A stretch of 64,000 bases of DNA from CAWJFP01 sp963842155 (lineage in GTDB: Bacteria; Pseudomonadota; Alphaproteobacteria; JACZXZ01). Below the pieces are notes generated by a model. The model was not told the origin of the DNA. It was given only the letters and a program-made list of their open reading frames with translations, and searched no databases. Position numbers and translations under genes: made by a program. The DNA lies in NCBI GenBank assembly GCA_963842155.1, contig CAWJFP010000036.1, forward strand, positions 124,001 to 188,000, given 5' to 3'. This document shows, one piece after another, positions 26,200-35,897 of this stretch (position 1 is its first letter; every line of letters starts with the position of its first letter).

Positions 26200-26259
26200 T
26201 CCAAGCCATCATTGCGGGCAAGAAGCCGCTGATGGAGCTGGCCGAGGCGGCGTTTTAGG
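26200..26259 (+). repeat. 60-bp direct repeat, right copy
   Basis: A 59-of-60 copy of the fadE 3' end lies 56 bp after the brnA stop. It begins tccaagccatcatt and includes the TAG stop plus flanking G. It carries no gene of its own. The matching of both copies at the exact gene end suggests att-type junctions left by a small mobile module without its integrase, or a tandem duplication that later took up brnTA. Confidence 0.85.
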
Positions 26260-26293
26260 GCGCGCGTCGGCATCGACGAAGGGGTGAGGGGAT

Positions 26294-27382
26294 TTACGTG
26301 GAAATCATGTCTCCGGTTTCGGGCTGCGCGGTCGCGCCGCGGCGCTCGATCCGCGGATTCATGACCCTAAACCAGAGCGGCGGAACGAGGGCCAGAAGCA
26401 TCGCGCCGAAATAGCCGACCGGCATCTGGCAAGCGCTGCTCTCATGGGCGAGGTCGTAATATTCCGCGCGCACAGATAGATGGTGATTGGCGTGGAGCCC
26501 GAGGTTGAACAGGGTCCAATTGGTGATCCTGTGGGCCGAGTTCCAACTATGCCAGGGCGCCACGCGCTCGCCGTTTTCGCGGATGAGGCCGTAATGCTGT
26601 ATGTAGTGAACGAGCTCGAGAAGGAAGACCGCGACCGCCGCCTGAGCGATGAAGAATGCCGCACCGACCCTGCCGGTCGCCGCCCAGCAGGCCATCACGA
26701 GCGCGCCTTCGATCGCGACGTAACGCAGCATCGGGTTGCGCCAGTGCCAGGCAGGAAGTCCCCGCTTCCGCAGCCGCCCCCCCTCGAACCGCCACGCCGC
26801 GACGAACTGGCCCGTCAGCGAGCGGAGCAGGAAGGGATAGAACCACTCGCCGCGCCGCGACGTCGCGGGGTCTTCGGGATCGCTGACGAGGCGATGGTGA
26901 CCATAGACATGATCGATCCGGAAATGCGCGTAAAGCGCGAGGCTGAGCAGCGCCACACCCAAGGCGCGCTCGATGGCGCTCTTTCGATGCACGAGCTCAT
27001 GCGCGACGGTCACGCCGAGCGGCCCGGTGACGAAGCCGACCGCGACGGCGATCTCGACGAACCGCCAAAGGCCGGGCTCGGGGCGCGTCACCTTCATGAC
27101 GGCGTAGAGCAACAGCCCGGCTACCACCGGAAGGGTGATCCAGGTCAAAGCCTTGAATACCGGCTTGGCGGCCTGCGGGACGGTCAGCCTATGTCGTTTC
27201 GCCGGCAGGAGAAGGTCGAGGATCAGTGCAATGGCCAGCCAATAGGCGAGAGCCCGCACGCTCCACAAGCCGCCGCGCGCGATCCCGAACACCGTCACGG
27301 CCGGCGTCATGAAGCCGAACAGGACATAGGGCGAAACCGACGCGAGAACCTGTAGCCAAGCTTTTCCCGATTTGCGCGTCAT
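26294..27382 (-). CDS. AlkB-like alkane 1-monooxygenase
   Basis: The 362-residue protein has about six membrane helices and His clusters of the membrane di-iron hydroxylase family: HELVHRKSA (HExxH type), then HFRIDHVYGHHR, then ELVHYIQHYGL and NLGLHANHHL. AlkB inserts one oxygen into terminal methyl groups using rubredoxin electrons. The NYxEHYG motif of typical AlkB is altered (VHYIQHYG), so the substrate may differ. It sits just after the brnTA module, on the opposite strand. No rubredoxin gene is close by. Confidence 0.85.
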   Translation of the reverse strand: MTRKSGKAWLQVLASVSPYVLFGFMTPAVTVFGIARGGLWSVRALAYWLAIALILDLLLPAKRHRLTVPQAAKPVFKALTWITLPVVAGLLLYAVMKVTRPEPGLWRFVEIAVAVGFVTGPLGVTVAHELVHRKSAIERALGVALLSLALYAHFRIDHVYGHHRLVSDPEDPATSRRGEWFYPFLLRSLTGQFVAAWRFEGGRLRKRGLPAWHWRNPMLRYVAIEGALVMACWAATGRVGAAFFIAQAAVAVFLLELVHYIQHYGLIRENGERVAPWHSWNSAHRITNWTLFNLGLHANHHLSVRAEYYDLAHESSACQMPVGYFGAMLLALVPPLWFRVMNPRIERRGATAQPETGDMIST

Positions 27383-27412
27383 TTGGGAAGCTTATCGATC
27401 GAAGGGCCGATG

Positions 27413-27433
27413 GCCGACCTCCGGCAGGTCGGC
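27413..27433. promoter_or_regulatory. Inverted repeat upstream of the AlkB-like gene
   Basis: GCCGACCT (27413-27420) and AGGTCGGC (27426-27433) form a perfect 8-bp inverted repeat with a 5-bp centre, 31 bp upstream of the AlkB-like start. It could be an operator. The 312-bp gap 27383-27694 holds no gene that I can support. Confidence 0.35.
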
Positions 27434-27694
27434 AAGCCATGACGCGGCGCCCCGGAACGGCGATTCGAGCGGATTCGATCCCAACTTCCGATTCATGTGA
27501 GCGCCTTCCCCAAGATCCCCGAGGCGATCATGTAAATGTTAGCAGACCTTCGCAGGCGATAGCTATACCCGCGACTTGAATCGGAGGGCCCCGTTACGGG
27601 ATGCATTGACGGCCCACCATTGCCTAAGCTTACCCCGGTCCCTATCGTGGCCGGCTTGTCCGCTCGCAGACGGCGGAGCCAGGGAGGCGGCCAG

Positions 27695-28312
27695 GTGGCG
27701 GCAGCGCGGCGTCTCATCATCGGCATCAGCGGCGCCTCGGGCGTCATCTATGGCGTGCGCGCGCTGGAGCTGCTCAAGGGCAGCGGCGTCGAGACCCATC
27801 TGGTGATGAGCCGCGCGGCCGAGGTCACCTTGGCCTACGAGACGGCGCTCAAGCTCGCCGACGTGCAGGCCCTCGCCGATGTCGTTCATCCCATCCATGA
27901 CATCGGGGCCTCGATCTCGAGCGGCTCCTTCAAGACCATGGGCATGCTCATCGCACCCTGCTCGATCCGCTCGCTCTCCGAGATCGCGACCGGCGTGACC
28001 TCGACCTTGCTCACGCGCGCGGCCGACGTGGTGCTCAAGGAGCGCCGCCGCCTCGTCCTCATGCTGCGCGAGACGCCGCTCCATCTCGGCCATCTCAGGA
28101 CCATGGCGGCGGTGAGCGAGATGGGTGCCATCGTGGCGCCGCCCATCCCGGGCTTTTACTTTGGCCCGCAGAGCTTGCACGATATAATCGACCAGTCGGT
28201 GGGCCGCGCGCTCGACCTCTTCGGCATCGACACGGGCATCGTCAAGCGCTGGGGCGAGCCGCAGCCGGGCCGGGCGAAGGCGGTGCGCGCGCCGCGGCGC
28301 GGCAAGCGTTGA
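27695..28312 (+). CDS. ubiX: UbiX family flavin prenyltransferase
   Basis: The 205-residue product begins at a GTG (27695) after GGGAGG and reads MAAARRLIIGISGASGVIYG. The flavin/prenyl motif SxSGASG, the GSFKTMGMLIAPCS block and the PCS/RETPLHLGHLRTM segment are intact. It attaches dimethylallyl to FMN to make the prenylated cofactor of UbiD enzymes. The longer frame starting at 27620 has an Arg-rich head without motifs. It lies 135 bp upstream of a ubiD gene. Confidence 0.93.
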   Translation: MAAARRLIIGISGASGVIYGVRALELLKGSGVETHLVMSRAAEVTLAYETALKLADVQALADVVHPIHDIGASISSGSFKTMGMLIAPCSIRSLSEIATGVTSTLLTRAADVVLKERRRLVLMLRETPLHLGHLRTMAAVSEMGAIVAPPIPGFYFGPQSLHDIIDQSVGRALDLFGIDTGIVKRWGEPQPGRAKAVRAPRRGKR

Positions 28313-28320
28313 GCGGATTC

Positions 28321-28353
28321 TAGAGCGATTTCCGCTTAAGCGGAATCGCTCTA
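28321..28353. repeat. Near-perfect palindrome (REP-like) between ubiX and ubiD
   Basis: TAGAGCGATTTCCGCTT (28321-28337) pairs with AAGCGGAATCGCTCTA (28338-28353) apart from one bulged T. This AGAGCGATT-CCGC arm is a type of interspersed palindrome seen in alphaproteobacteria. It could act as a transcription terminator of ubiX although it has no T run. Confidence 0.6.
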
Positions 28354-28395
28354 GGGTCTTGCCTCTGGCCGCTCAGGTGCCGCGCGGGCTTATTC

Positions 28396-28421
28396 GCATT
28401 TTCCACTCACATGGAAAATGC
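28396..28421. repeat. Short palindromic element, copy B
   Basis: GCATTTTCC (28396-28404) pairs with GGAAAATGC (28413-28421) around an 8-nt loop (actcacat). It is similar to the element at 19360-19384. It lies immediately upstream of the ubiD ribosome binding site (GAGGGGG), so it may influence ubiD translation. Confidence 0.55.
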
Positions 28422-28447
28422 TCTGGGGAGAGATTGAGGGGGTTGCC

Positions 28448-29950
28448 ATGGCGTCGAGTCCTATCGCCGATCTCGCCACCATCATCGAGGATCTCGACGC
28501 GAAAGGGCGTTTGCTGCGCGTCCGTTCCGAGGTCGATCTCCGGCATGACCTGGCGGGGATCGCCGCGCGGCTCGAGGGCGGTCCGCGCGCCGTGCTGTTC
28601 GAGCGCGTGAAGGGCCACGACGCGCCGGTCTTCACCGGGCTCTACTGGTCGCGCGCGCTGCTCGGCGATCTGCTGCGCCAGGAGGAACGCGCGCTGCCGG
28701 GCTACGTCGCCGATTGCATCAAGCGCTGGCAGCAGCGCCCGATCGATCCGGTGCTGGTCGAGGACGGACCGGTCCTCGAGGTGACGCAGAAGCGCGTCGA
28801 TCTCGCGGCGCTGCCCATCCCGGTGCATGCGCTCAAGGATGGCGGGCCTTATGTCGATGCCGGCGTGGTGATCGCCATCGACCCCGAGACGGGCGTGCGC
28901 AACGCCTCGATCCAGCGCTTCATGGTGCAGAACCACAATACGCTCCATATCAATATCGACGCGGGCCGCCATCTCGAGCTCTATCTCGACAAGGCGGCGG
29001 CGCTCGGCCGCGCCCTTTCCTTCTCGCTCAATATCGGCGTGGGGCCGGGCCTCCATTTCGCCGCCGCGACGCCGGCCGAGGCCGCGCCCGCCGACACCGA
29101 CGAGCTCGGCATCGCCAGCGAGTTCCACGGCGCGCCTTTGGAGCTGGTCAAGGGCACGACCTTGCCCGTGCATATGGTGGCGCATGCGATGTATGCGCTG
29201 GAATGCGAGATGATCCGCGGGCAGCAGGGCGAGGAGGGGCCCTTCGCCGAGGTCACCGGCTATTACGCCAAGCGCTCGCCGCGCGGGGTGGTGCATGTCC
29301 GCGCCATCCATCACCGCAAGCGCCCGGTGTTCCAGACCATCCTCTCCGGCATCGAGGTGTGGAACTCGGTCGGGCTATTGGGCGAGGCCAACGTGCTGGC
29401 GCTTCTGCAGCGCCAGATCCCCGGCGTGCGCGACGTCTATTTCAGCCATGGCGGCTGCGGCTTCTATCACGCCATCGTGCAGATCGCGCAGAAGCGGGGC
29501 GGCTGGTCGAAGCAGGCGATCATGGCGGCCTTCGCCGCCTTCCCGCCGCTCAAGATGGTCACGGTCGTCGATGACGACGTCGACATCCGCAATGCGAGCG
29601 ATGTGGAATGGGCCATGGCGACGCGGCTCGATCCCAAGGACGGCATCATCCGCATCGAGAAGGTGTTCGGGCACGGGCTCAACCCGAGCTTCCCGGATTA
29701 CATGGGCACCAAGCTCGGCTTCGATTGCTGCCGGCCCTGGCCACATACATACGAATATGACCGCGCCGCCTACAAGCCCATGTCGCTCGAGGGGCTCGAG
29801 ATGACGGCGCGCGAGGTCAATCGGCCGGGCGAGAGCGACCAGGCGAGGCCCAAGAAGATCAAGCTCGTCAAGGAAAAGGCGCCGAAGGCGAAGGCCGCGA
29901 AGAAGGCGAACGGCCAGGGCGATCTCGCCTCGGGCGGCAGCGCGATGTAG
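28448..29950 (+). CDS. ubiD: UbiD family decarboxylase
   Basis: The 500-residue protein starts MASSPIADLATIIEDLDAKG. It has the UbiD segment NASIQRFMVQNHNTLHINID, which binds the prenylated FMN and Mn, and later EVTGYYAKR and DIRNASDVEWAMATRLDPKD. The family reversibly decarboxylates aromatic or unsaturated acids. Its exact substrate cannot be read off; a role in ubiquinone synthesis or aromatic degradation is possible. The ATG at 28448 follows GAGGGGG. The C-terminal 30 residues are a Lys/Ala tail with no counterpart in the family core. It is paired with ubiX, which supplies the cofactor. Confidence 0.92.
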   Translation: MASSPIADLATIIEDLDAKGRLLRVRSEVDLRHDLAGIAARLEGGPRAVLFERVKGHDAPVFTGLYWSRALLGDLLRQEERALPGYVADCIKRWQQRPIDPVLVEDGPVLEVTQKRVDLAALPIPVHALKDGGPYVDAGVVIAIDPETGVRNASIQRFMVQNHNTLHINIDAGRHLELYLDKAAALGRALSFSLNIGVGPGLHFAAATPAEAAPADTDELGIASEFHGAPLELVKGTTLPVHMVAHAMYALECEMIRGQQGEEGPFAEVTGYYAKRSPRGVVHVRAIHHRKRPVFQTILSGIEVWNSVGLLGEANVLALLQRQIPGVRDVYFSHGGCGFYHAIVQIAQKRGGWSKQAIMAAFAAFPPLKMVTVVDDDVDIRNASDVEWAMATRLDPKDGIIRIEKVFGHGLNPSFPDYMGTKLGFDCCRPWPHTYEYDRAAYKPMSLEGLEMTAREVNRPGESDQARPKKIKLVKEKAPKAKAAKKANGQGDLASGGSAM

Positions 29951-30037
29951 CGCTGCCTGCGGCCCGCGAGTGATTCACCCGCCGCCGGCGGCATCGCGGA
30001 CGCCGCGCCGCAATGCCTCCGGCAGCCTCGTTGACGC

Positions 30038-31405
30038 TTACTCCGCGGCGACCTTCGGCAGCTGGTCGAGCGCCGCCTTCAGCTCGCCCTCGTCATAGGC
30101 GCGATCCTCGAGCTTGCCCGCGAAATAGTCGATATAGGCCTGCATGTCGAAATGGCCGTGGCCGCACAGATTGAATAGGATCGTGCGCGTCTTGCCTTCC
30201 TTCTTGCAGACCAGCGCCTCGTCGATGGCGCCGCGGATGGCGTGGTTCGCTTCGGGCGCCGGCAGGATGCCCTCGGTGCGGGCGAACTGCACGCCCGCCT
30301 CGAAGCATTTCGTCTGGGTATAGGCGCGCGATTCGATGAGCTTCAGCTCCTGCAGCAGGCTCACCAGCGGCGACATGCCGTGATAGCGCAGGCCGCCGGC
30401 ATGGAAGCCCGGCGGGATGAAGGTCGAGCCCAGCGTATGCATCTTCACGAGCGGCGTGAGATGGCCGGTGTCGCCGAAGTCGTAGGCATATTTGCCGCGC
30501 GTCAGGCTCGGGCAGGCGGAGGGCTCGCAGGCGATGACCCGCACCTTCTTGCCCCCGCGCAGGCCCTCGCCGATGAAGGGGAAGCTGACGCCGGCGAAGT
30601 TGCTGCCGCCGCCCGTGCAGCCGATGACGATGTCGGGATAGTCGCCCGCCATCTCGAGCTGCGCGATCGCCTCCTGGCCGATCACGGTCTGGTGCATCAG
30701 CACGTGGTTGAGCACGCTGCCGAGCGAGTATTTCGTATCGGCGTTGGTGGCGGCGACCTCGACGGCCTCGCTGATGGCGATGCCGAGGCTGCCGGTCGAG
30801 TCCGGATGCTGGGCGAGGACCTGGCGCCCGGCGTTGGTCTCCTGGCTCGGGCTTGCCACGCATTTGGCGCCCCAGACCTCCATCAGCGCCTTGCGGTAGG
30901 GCTTCTGGTCGAAGCTCACCTTCACCATGAAGACCTTGATCTCGATGCCGAAGAGCGAGCCCGCATAGGCGAGCGCCGAGCCCCACTGGCCGGCGCCGGT
31001 CTCGGTCGTGATGCGCTTGGTGCCGGCCTCCTTGTTGTAGAAGGCCTGCGGGACCGCGGTATTGGGCTTGTGGCTGCCGGCGGGGCTGACGCCTTCGTAT
31101 TTGTAATAAATCTTGGCGGGCGTATCGAGCGCCTTCTCCAGCCGGCGCGCGCGGTAGAGAGGCGACGGGCGCCATTGGCGGTAGATCTGCCGCACGGGCT
31201 TGGGAATCTCGATATAACGCGCGGCCGAGACCTCCTGCAGGATGAGCTCCATCGGGAAAAGCGGCTCCAGATCCTGCGGGCCGATCGGCTTGAGGGTGCC
31301 GGGATGCAGCACCGGCTCGGGCGGCCGGGGCAGATCGGCAACGATATTGTACCAGTCCTTGGGGATGCGCTTCTCGTCGAGGAGATATTTGATCGTATCG
31401 GCCAT
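30038..31405 (-). CDS. TrpB-like pyridoxal-phosphate enzyme (TrpB2 type)
   Basis: The 455-residue protein is longer than the canonical 400-residue TrpB. It has the long N-terminal extension, the PLP lysine in AGSHKPNTAVPQAF, and a GGGSNFAGVSFPF phosphate-binding loop (GCTGGGSN). These are the marks of the TrpB2 subfamily, which can act without TrpA as a tryptophan synthase or serine/indole lyase-like enzyme. No trpA is adjacent. It is not in an operon here. Confidence 0.9.
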   Translation of the reverse strand: MADTIKYLLDEKRIPKDWYNIVADLPRPPEPVLHPGTLKPIGPQDLEPLFPMELILQEVSAARYIEIPKPVRQIYRQWRPSPLYRARRLEKALDTPAKIYYKYEGVSPAGSHKPNTAVPQAFYNKEAGTKRITTETGAGQWGSALAYAGSLFGIEIKVFMVKVSFDQKPYRKALMEVWGAKCVASPSQETNAGRQVLAQHPDSTGSLGIAISEAVEVAATNADTKYSLGSVLNHVLMHQTVIGQEAIAQLEMAGDYPDIVIGCTGGGSNFAGVSFPFIGEGLRGGKKVRVIACEPSACPSLTRGKYAYDFGDTGHLTPLVKMHTLGSTFIPPGFHAGGLRYHGMSPLVSLLQELKLIESRAYTQTKCFEAGVQFARTEGILPAPEANHAIRGAIDEALVCKKEGKTRTILFNLCGHGHFDMQAYIDYFAGKLEDRAYDEGELKAALDQLPKVAAE

Positions 31406-31489
31406 GGCTTGCCTCCCGGTTATGCCTTGCGGCTGTTTACCTTATTCTAGAGGTCGCGCCGAAGCACGGCAACGGCCTGGCGGGCAAAG

Positions 31490-33003
31490 ATGTTGAAGGC
31501 GGAAGTCATCCTGGATCGGGATTTCGCGATCGGCGAGACCGATCCGCGTCTCTTCGGCGCCTTCGTCGAGCATCTCGGCCGCTGCGTCTATGGCGGGATC
31601 TATGAGCCGAGCCACCCGACGGCGGACGAGCGCGGCTTCCGGCGCGACGTGCTGGCGCTGGTGCGCGAGCTCGGGCCCACGATCATCCGCTATCCGGGCG
31701 GGAATTTCGTCTCCGGCTACGATTGGGAGGACGGGGTCGGGCCCGTCGATGCACGCCCGCGCCGTCTCGATCTCGCCTGGCGCTCGACCGAGCCCAACCG
31801 CTTCGGCAGCAACGAGTTCATCGCTTGGTGCAGAGCGGCCGGGACCGAGCCCATGCTGGCGGTCAATCTCGGCACGCGGGGTGCCGCGGAGGCGCGCGAT
31901 CTCGTGGAATATTGCAATCACCCTGGCGGGACGCGACTGAGCGATCTGCGGAGGGAGCATGGTTATGACGCGCCGCATGGCGTGAAGCTCTGGTGCCTCG
32001 GCAACGAGATGGACGGGCCGTGGCAGATCGGCGCCAAGAGCGCCGCGGAATATGGCCGTCTCGCGGCCGAGGCGGCCAAGTCGATGCGATGGGTCGATCC
32101 CTCGATCGAGCTCGTCGCCTGCGGCTCCTCGCATCATGCCATGCCGAGCTTCGGCGCCTGGGAGGACGAGGTGCTGCGGCATGCGCTCGACCGCCGTCGA
32201 CCATGTCTCGCTGCACAGCTATTTCGACGATTGCGGCGGCGACCGGCAGGCCTTCCTCGCCTGGCCCGACAGGATGGCTCGCCATATCGAGGAGGTGGTC
32301 GCGATTTGCGACGCGGTCGCGGCCAAGCTGCGCTCGACGCGCCGGATCATGCTCTGCTTCGACGAATGGAACGTCTGGTATCGCACGCGCAACGGAGGCG
32401 GAGACTCTTCCGCCCGGCTGGCCCGTGGCGCCCGCCCTCCTCGAGGAGGTCTACAGCATGGCGGACGCGCTTGTCGTGGGCGGCGCGCTTATCACCTTGC
32501 TCAATCATGCCGACCGCGTGCGCGTCGCCTGTCTCGCCCAGCTCGTCAACGTCATCGCGCCGATCATGACCGAGACGGGCGGCCCGGCCTGGCGGCAAAC
32601 CATCTTTCATCCTTTCGCCCAGGTCTCGAAATATGGTCGCGGTCGCGTGCTCCATGGCGTCCTGCGCGCGCCGGGCTACCGGACGGAGCGCACGGGAGAA
32701 ACGCCCTATCTGCAGCTCGCGGCCGTCCTTGATCCGGCGACGGACGGGCTGACGCTTTTCGCGGTCAATCGCAGCCTCGACGAGCCGATGACCGTCGATC
32801 TGGCGCTGCGCGGCTTCCCCTCGCTGTCGCTGCGCGAGATGCTGGAGCTGCGCCATGACGATCTGGACGCGGCCAATTCCAAGGAGCGGCCCGACTATGT
32901 GAGGCCGTCGGCGACGCGCAATGCGAGTTGCGCCGAGGGGCGGGCGAGCGCCAGCTTGCGGCCGGCCTCCTGGAACCTGCTCCGGCTCGAAAAGTCGGGC
33001 TGA
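31490..33003 (+). CDS. GH51-type alpha-L-arabinofuranosidase, two frameshifts
   Basis: The start MLKAEVILDRDFAIGETDPR, then LFGAFVEHLGRCVYGGIYEP and PTIIRYPGGNFVSGYDWEDG, are typical of GH51, as is LWCLGNEMDGPWQIG, with the acid/base Glu. The rest continues in a second frame (DHVSLHSYFDDCGGDRQAFL, then CFDEWNVWYRTR, with the nucleophile Glu) and a third (LLEEVYSMADALVVGG onward). Frame changes lie near 32192 and 32397; the total is 1514 nt, consistent with two added bases. The enzyme removes arabinose side chains from plant polysaccharides. It has no signal peptide, so it works inside the cell. Confidence 0.9.
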
Positions 33004-33111
33004 GTGTCGGTCCGCCGCGCGGCGCCGGATCAATATTAACAAAGCTTAAAGACACATTCGCCATCATCCCTCGGACCGACGCAAACCGGCGGAAAACCGA
33101 GGGGCGAGGAG

Positions 33112-34392
33112 ATGGACGCGTTGCCGAGCTCAGGGCTCGACCCGGCGCCGGCCAATGGCCAGGCCGTCGCCGCGCCGCGCTTAGGCTGGCTCGAGCTGCC
33201 TTGGCTCACCCGCAAGCGGCTCGCGTTCTATCCGCCCTTGTTCGTCGCCATGTACCTCGTGGGCAAGGCCATTTGGACGATCCGGGCGTTGCGGCACGGC
33301 ATGCTCGAGCCGGTCGGGCCGGGCGCCATGCCGCTCGGCGGTGACTTCATCGAATTCTGGGCGGCGGCCAAGGCCGTGCTCGCCGGCATGTCAGCCGTCA
33401 TTTACGATCCATTGAAATTCTATGGGATCGAGCAAACGGCCGTTGCCGGAATTCCGACCAAATTATGGTTCAGTTATCCGCCGACCCTGTTGCCGTTTTT
33501 GCTGCCCTTCGGCTTTCTGCCCTATCTTTGGGCCATACCGCTATGGGTCGCCGGGGGGATCGCCGTCTATGTCAAGCTCTTGCGGCGGATCGCGGTTCAT
33601 CCGATCGCCGTCTGGATCGGACTGGCCTTTCCCGGCGCAATCCTCACCGTGATGACCGGGCAGGCGGGATTTCTCCTCACGGCACTGCTCGGCTGGGGCC
33701 TGCTTTTGCTTAATTCGAATCCCGTTCTTGCCGGTTTGCTGTTGGGGCTGCTGTCGGTCAAGCCGCATCTCTTCCTTCTTCTGCCGCTCGCTCTCCTCGT
33801 CTCCCGCCGTTGGACGGTTTTCGCGTCGGCGACGCTCACGGTTCTCCTCCTTGTCGCAGCGAGCTGGCTGGCCTTCGGCGCGGAGACCTGGCTGGCCTTC
33901 TTCGACAATGCTCGCTTCATGCGGCGGTCGTTGGAGGAGGTCGTCATGGTGTGGAACAGGGTGCCGTCGGTCTTCGTCTCGGCGCGATTGCTGGGCGCCG
34001 GCCCGACATTGGCTTACCTTTGTCAGGGGGCCAGCGCGGTCGCCGCGACGGCGACGCTCGTTTGGGCCTGGAATGGCCCGGCGGCGATGCCCCTCAAGGC
34101 GTCGGCGCTCGTCGTCGCGAGCCTGCTGGTCACCCCCTATTTCTGCGATTACGACATGGTCTTGCTCGTCCTGCCGATCGCCTGGTCGGGCTGGCACGCG
34201 ATGGAGCATGGCTGGTTGCCGGGCGAGAAGCTGATGCTTCTCGCAGCCTGGCTCTGCCCCGGAATCGCGATCGAATGCACCGCCATGACCGGTATCCAGC
34301 TCACGCCGGTCCTGCTGTTCGTCTTCCTCGGGTCGATCTGCCGCCGCATCGGTTATGAGCGGCGCCGCGCCGGATGCGAGGCCGTCGCATGA
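33112..34392 (+). CDS. GT87-like polytopic glycosyltransferase, first copy
   Basis: The 426-residue membrane protein has about ten hydrophobic segments. It contains GGDFIEFWAAAKAVLAGMSA, a PYLWAIPLWVAGG loop and LSVKPHLFLLLPLALLVSRR. These match the GT87/DUF2029 family, which uses polyprenyl-phosphate sugars to add sugars at the periplasmic face of the inner membrane. Its stop overlaps the next start by 4 bp. The gene at 35894 is a clear paralogue. The glycan target is unknown. Confidence 0.88.
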   Translation: MDALPSSGLDPAPANGQAVAAPRLGWLELPWLTRKRLAFYPPLFVAMYLVGKAIWTIRALRHGMLEPVGPGAMPLGGDFIEFWAAAKAVLAGMSAVIYDPLKFYGIEQTAVAGIPTKLWFSYPPTLLPFLLPFGFLPYLWAIPLWVAGGIAVYVKLLRRIAVHPIAVWIGLAFPGAILTVMTGQAGFLLTALLGWGLLLLNSNPVLAGLLLGLLSVKPHLFLLLPLALLVSRRWTVFASATLTVLLLVAASWLAFGAETWLAFFDNARFMRRSLEEVVMVWNRVPSVFVSARLLGAGPTLAYLCQGASAVAATATLVWAWNGPAAMPLKASALVVASLLVTPYFCDYDMVLLVLPIAWSGWHAMEHGWLPGEKLMLLAAWLCPGIAIECTAMTGIQLTPVLLFVFLGSICRRIGYERRRAGCEAVA

Positions 34393-35897
34393 GCGTCGGT
34401 GCGCAAATCTCGCCGCGGCTCGCGCCGGTCCCGTCGCGGACGAGGGAGGGTTCCGAGCCGTTTCCGGTGGCGACTTCCGCTGGGGAGGCAAGCCATCAAT
34501 GGCTGGTCGCGGCGGGGCTTTGTCTGCTGGCCGCCGGCTTCTTGAGGCTGCTTGGCGCGCGCGGCGAGCTTTGCCTCGACGAGATCTGGTCGCTCGAGCT
34601 GCTGACGCCGATCAACTCCCTCTCCGGCGTGCTCTTCGATATCAGCCACGACAATAATCACTTCCTGACCTCGCTCTATCTTTATGCCGTCGGCCTCGAC
34701 GCCGCGACCTTGCTGCAAAGGGGACTCTCGATCCTGCTCGGCGCGGCGACCGTCGTGCTGGCAGGCATCGTCGCGTCGCGGAACGGCCGAGCGGCGGCGC
34801 TCGCCGCGATGCTGCTGTTCGCGGTCTCCTATCCTCTTGTCCATTACGGCTCCGAGGCGCGCGGCTATTCCGGCTGGATCTTCTTCTCGCTCTTGGCCCT
34901 CGCTTGCCTGCAGCGTCAGCTCGAGCGGCAGGACCGCGGCTCCCGGATCGGGCTGGGGTTCGCGGTCGGCTTGGGCTTTCTCGCCCATCTCGACATGGCG
35001 CTCACTGTCTTGGGGCTCGGCGCCTGGTGCGTCTGGGTGCTGTGGCAGCGGAGCGGAAGCTTCGTCAAGGCGACCGTCGAGAGTATTCGTATTTTCCTGC
35101 CCGCCATGCTCGCGGCTGGCTTGGTCATAGCCTGCTGGGTGATCGGCTGGCAGCGTCATGGCATTACGCTCGGCGGCAGCTTTCCCTTCTCGGTCGACGG
35201 CTTCATCGAGGGCTATGGGGGCTTGCTTCGTTGGCTCCTAGGCTTCCCCATCTCGCCACCGGCGTGGATTTTTGCCGCGGGTGCCATCGCCGCCTTCCTG
35301 ATCGCTTGCCGCGTCTGGCGCCATCGCGCAGACAACGCGACCAGCCTCTATTTCGTCGGCATCGTCTTCCTGCCCGCGATTCTTTTCGCGGCCCGTTTGC
35401 CCAATATCGAATTCCCGCGCCATTTCCTTCTCAGCGGCGCGATTTTCCTCTTGTTCCTGGCCGATCTCTTCGGACGCGCCTGGGAGCGCGGCGGCGTTCG
35501 CGGGGGCTTGGCCGCCGCCCTATTGGCCGCGCTGGTGGTCGGCAATTTGATCTGCTGCTCCTTGTTCATCGCTTATGGGCGCGGACATTACGCCGAGGCG
35601 ATCGCCGAGATGGGGCGCGGCGGGCCGATCAGCTACACCGGCACGGAAGAGTTCCGGACCTCGATGCTGGTCGATTTCTTCAGCCGCAGGCGCGGCTTGG
35701 AGGCCCATTATGTGAAGCCGCAGGACCTCTGCCGGACCCCGCCCGACTGGCTCCTGGTCGAGAATCCCGGCTGGCCGCCGCCGCCGCAATCGATCCTCGG
35801 CGCCCCGGATTGCGCCTTGCGCTTCGCGCAGCAGGATCGCTTCCCGGTTTGGGGACTCTCGGGCTCTACCTGGGTTCTCTATAGGCGAGCGCCATGA
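34389..35897 (+). CDS. GT39/ArnT-like membrane glycosyltransferase
   Basis: The 502-residue protein begins at the ATG at 34389, overlapping the previous stop. It has many membrane segments and the GT-C acid pair in LCLDEIWSLELLT, followed by DISHDNNHFLTSLYLY in the first periplasmic loop. The family transfers mannose or arabinose units from polyprenyl phosphate carriers to protein or lipid. A substrate cannot be assigned. It overlaps both flanking GT87 genes by 4 bp, so the three are one transcription unit. Confidence 0.85.
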   Translation: MSVGAQISPRLAPVPSRTREGSEPFPVATSAGEASHQWLVAAGLCLLAAGFLRLLGARGELCLDEIWSLELLTPINSLSGVLFDISHDNNHFLTSLYLYAVGLDAATLLQRGLSILLGAATVVLAGIVASRNGRAAALAAMLLFAVSYPLVHYGSEARGYSGWIFFSLLALACLQRQLERQDRGSRIGLGFAVGLGFLAHLDMALTVLGLGAWCVWVLWQRSGSFVKATVESIRIFLPAMLAAGLVIACWVIGWQRHGITLGGSFPFSVDGFIEGYGGLLRWLLGFPISPPAWIFAAGAIAAFLIACRVWRHRADNATSLYFVGIVFLPAILFAARLPNIEFPRHFLLSGAIFLLFLADLFGRAWERGGVRGGLAAALLAALVVGNLICCSLFIAYGRGHYAEAIAEMGRGGPISYTGTEEFRTSMLVDFFSRRRGLEAHYVKPQDLCRTPPDWLLVENPGWPPPPQSILGAPDCALRFAQQDRFPVWGLSGSTWVLYRRAP

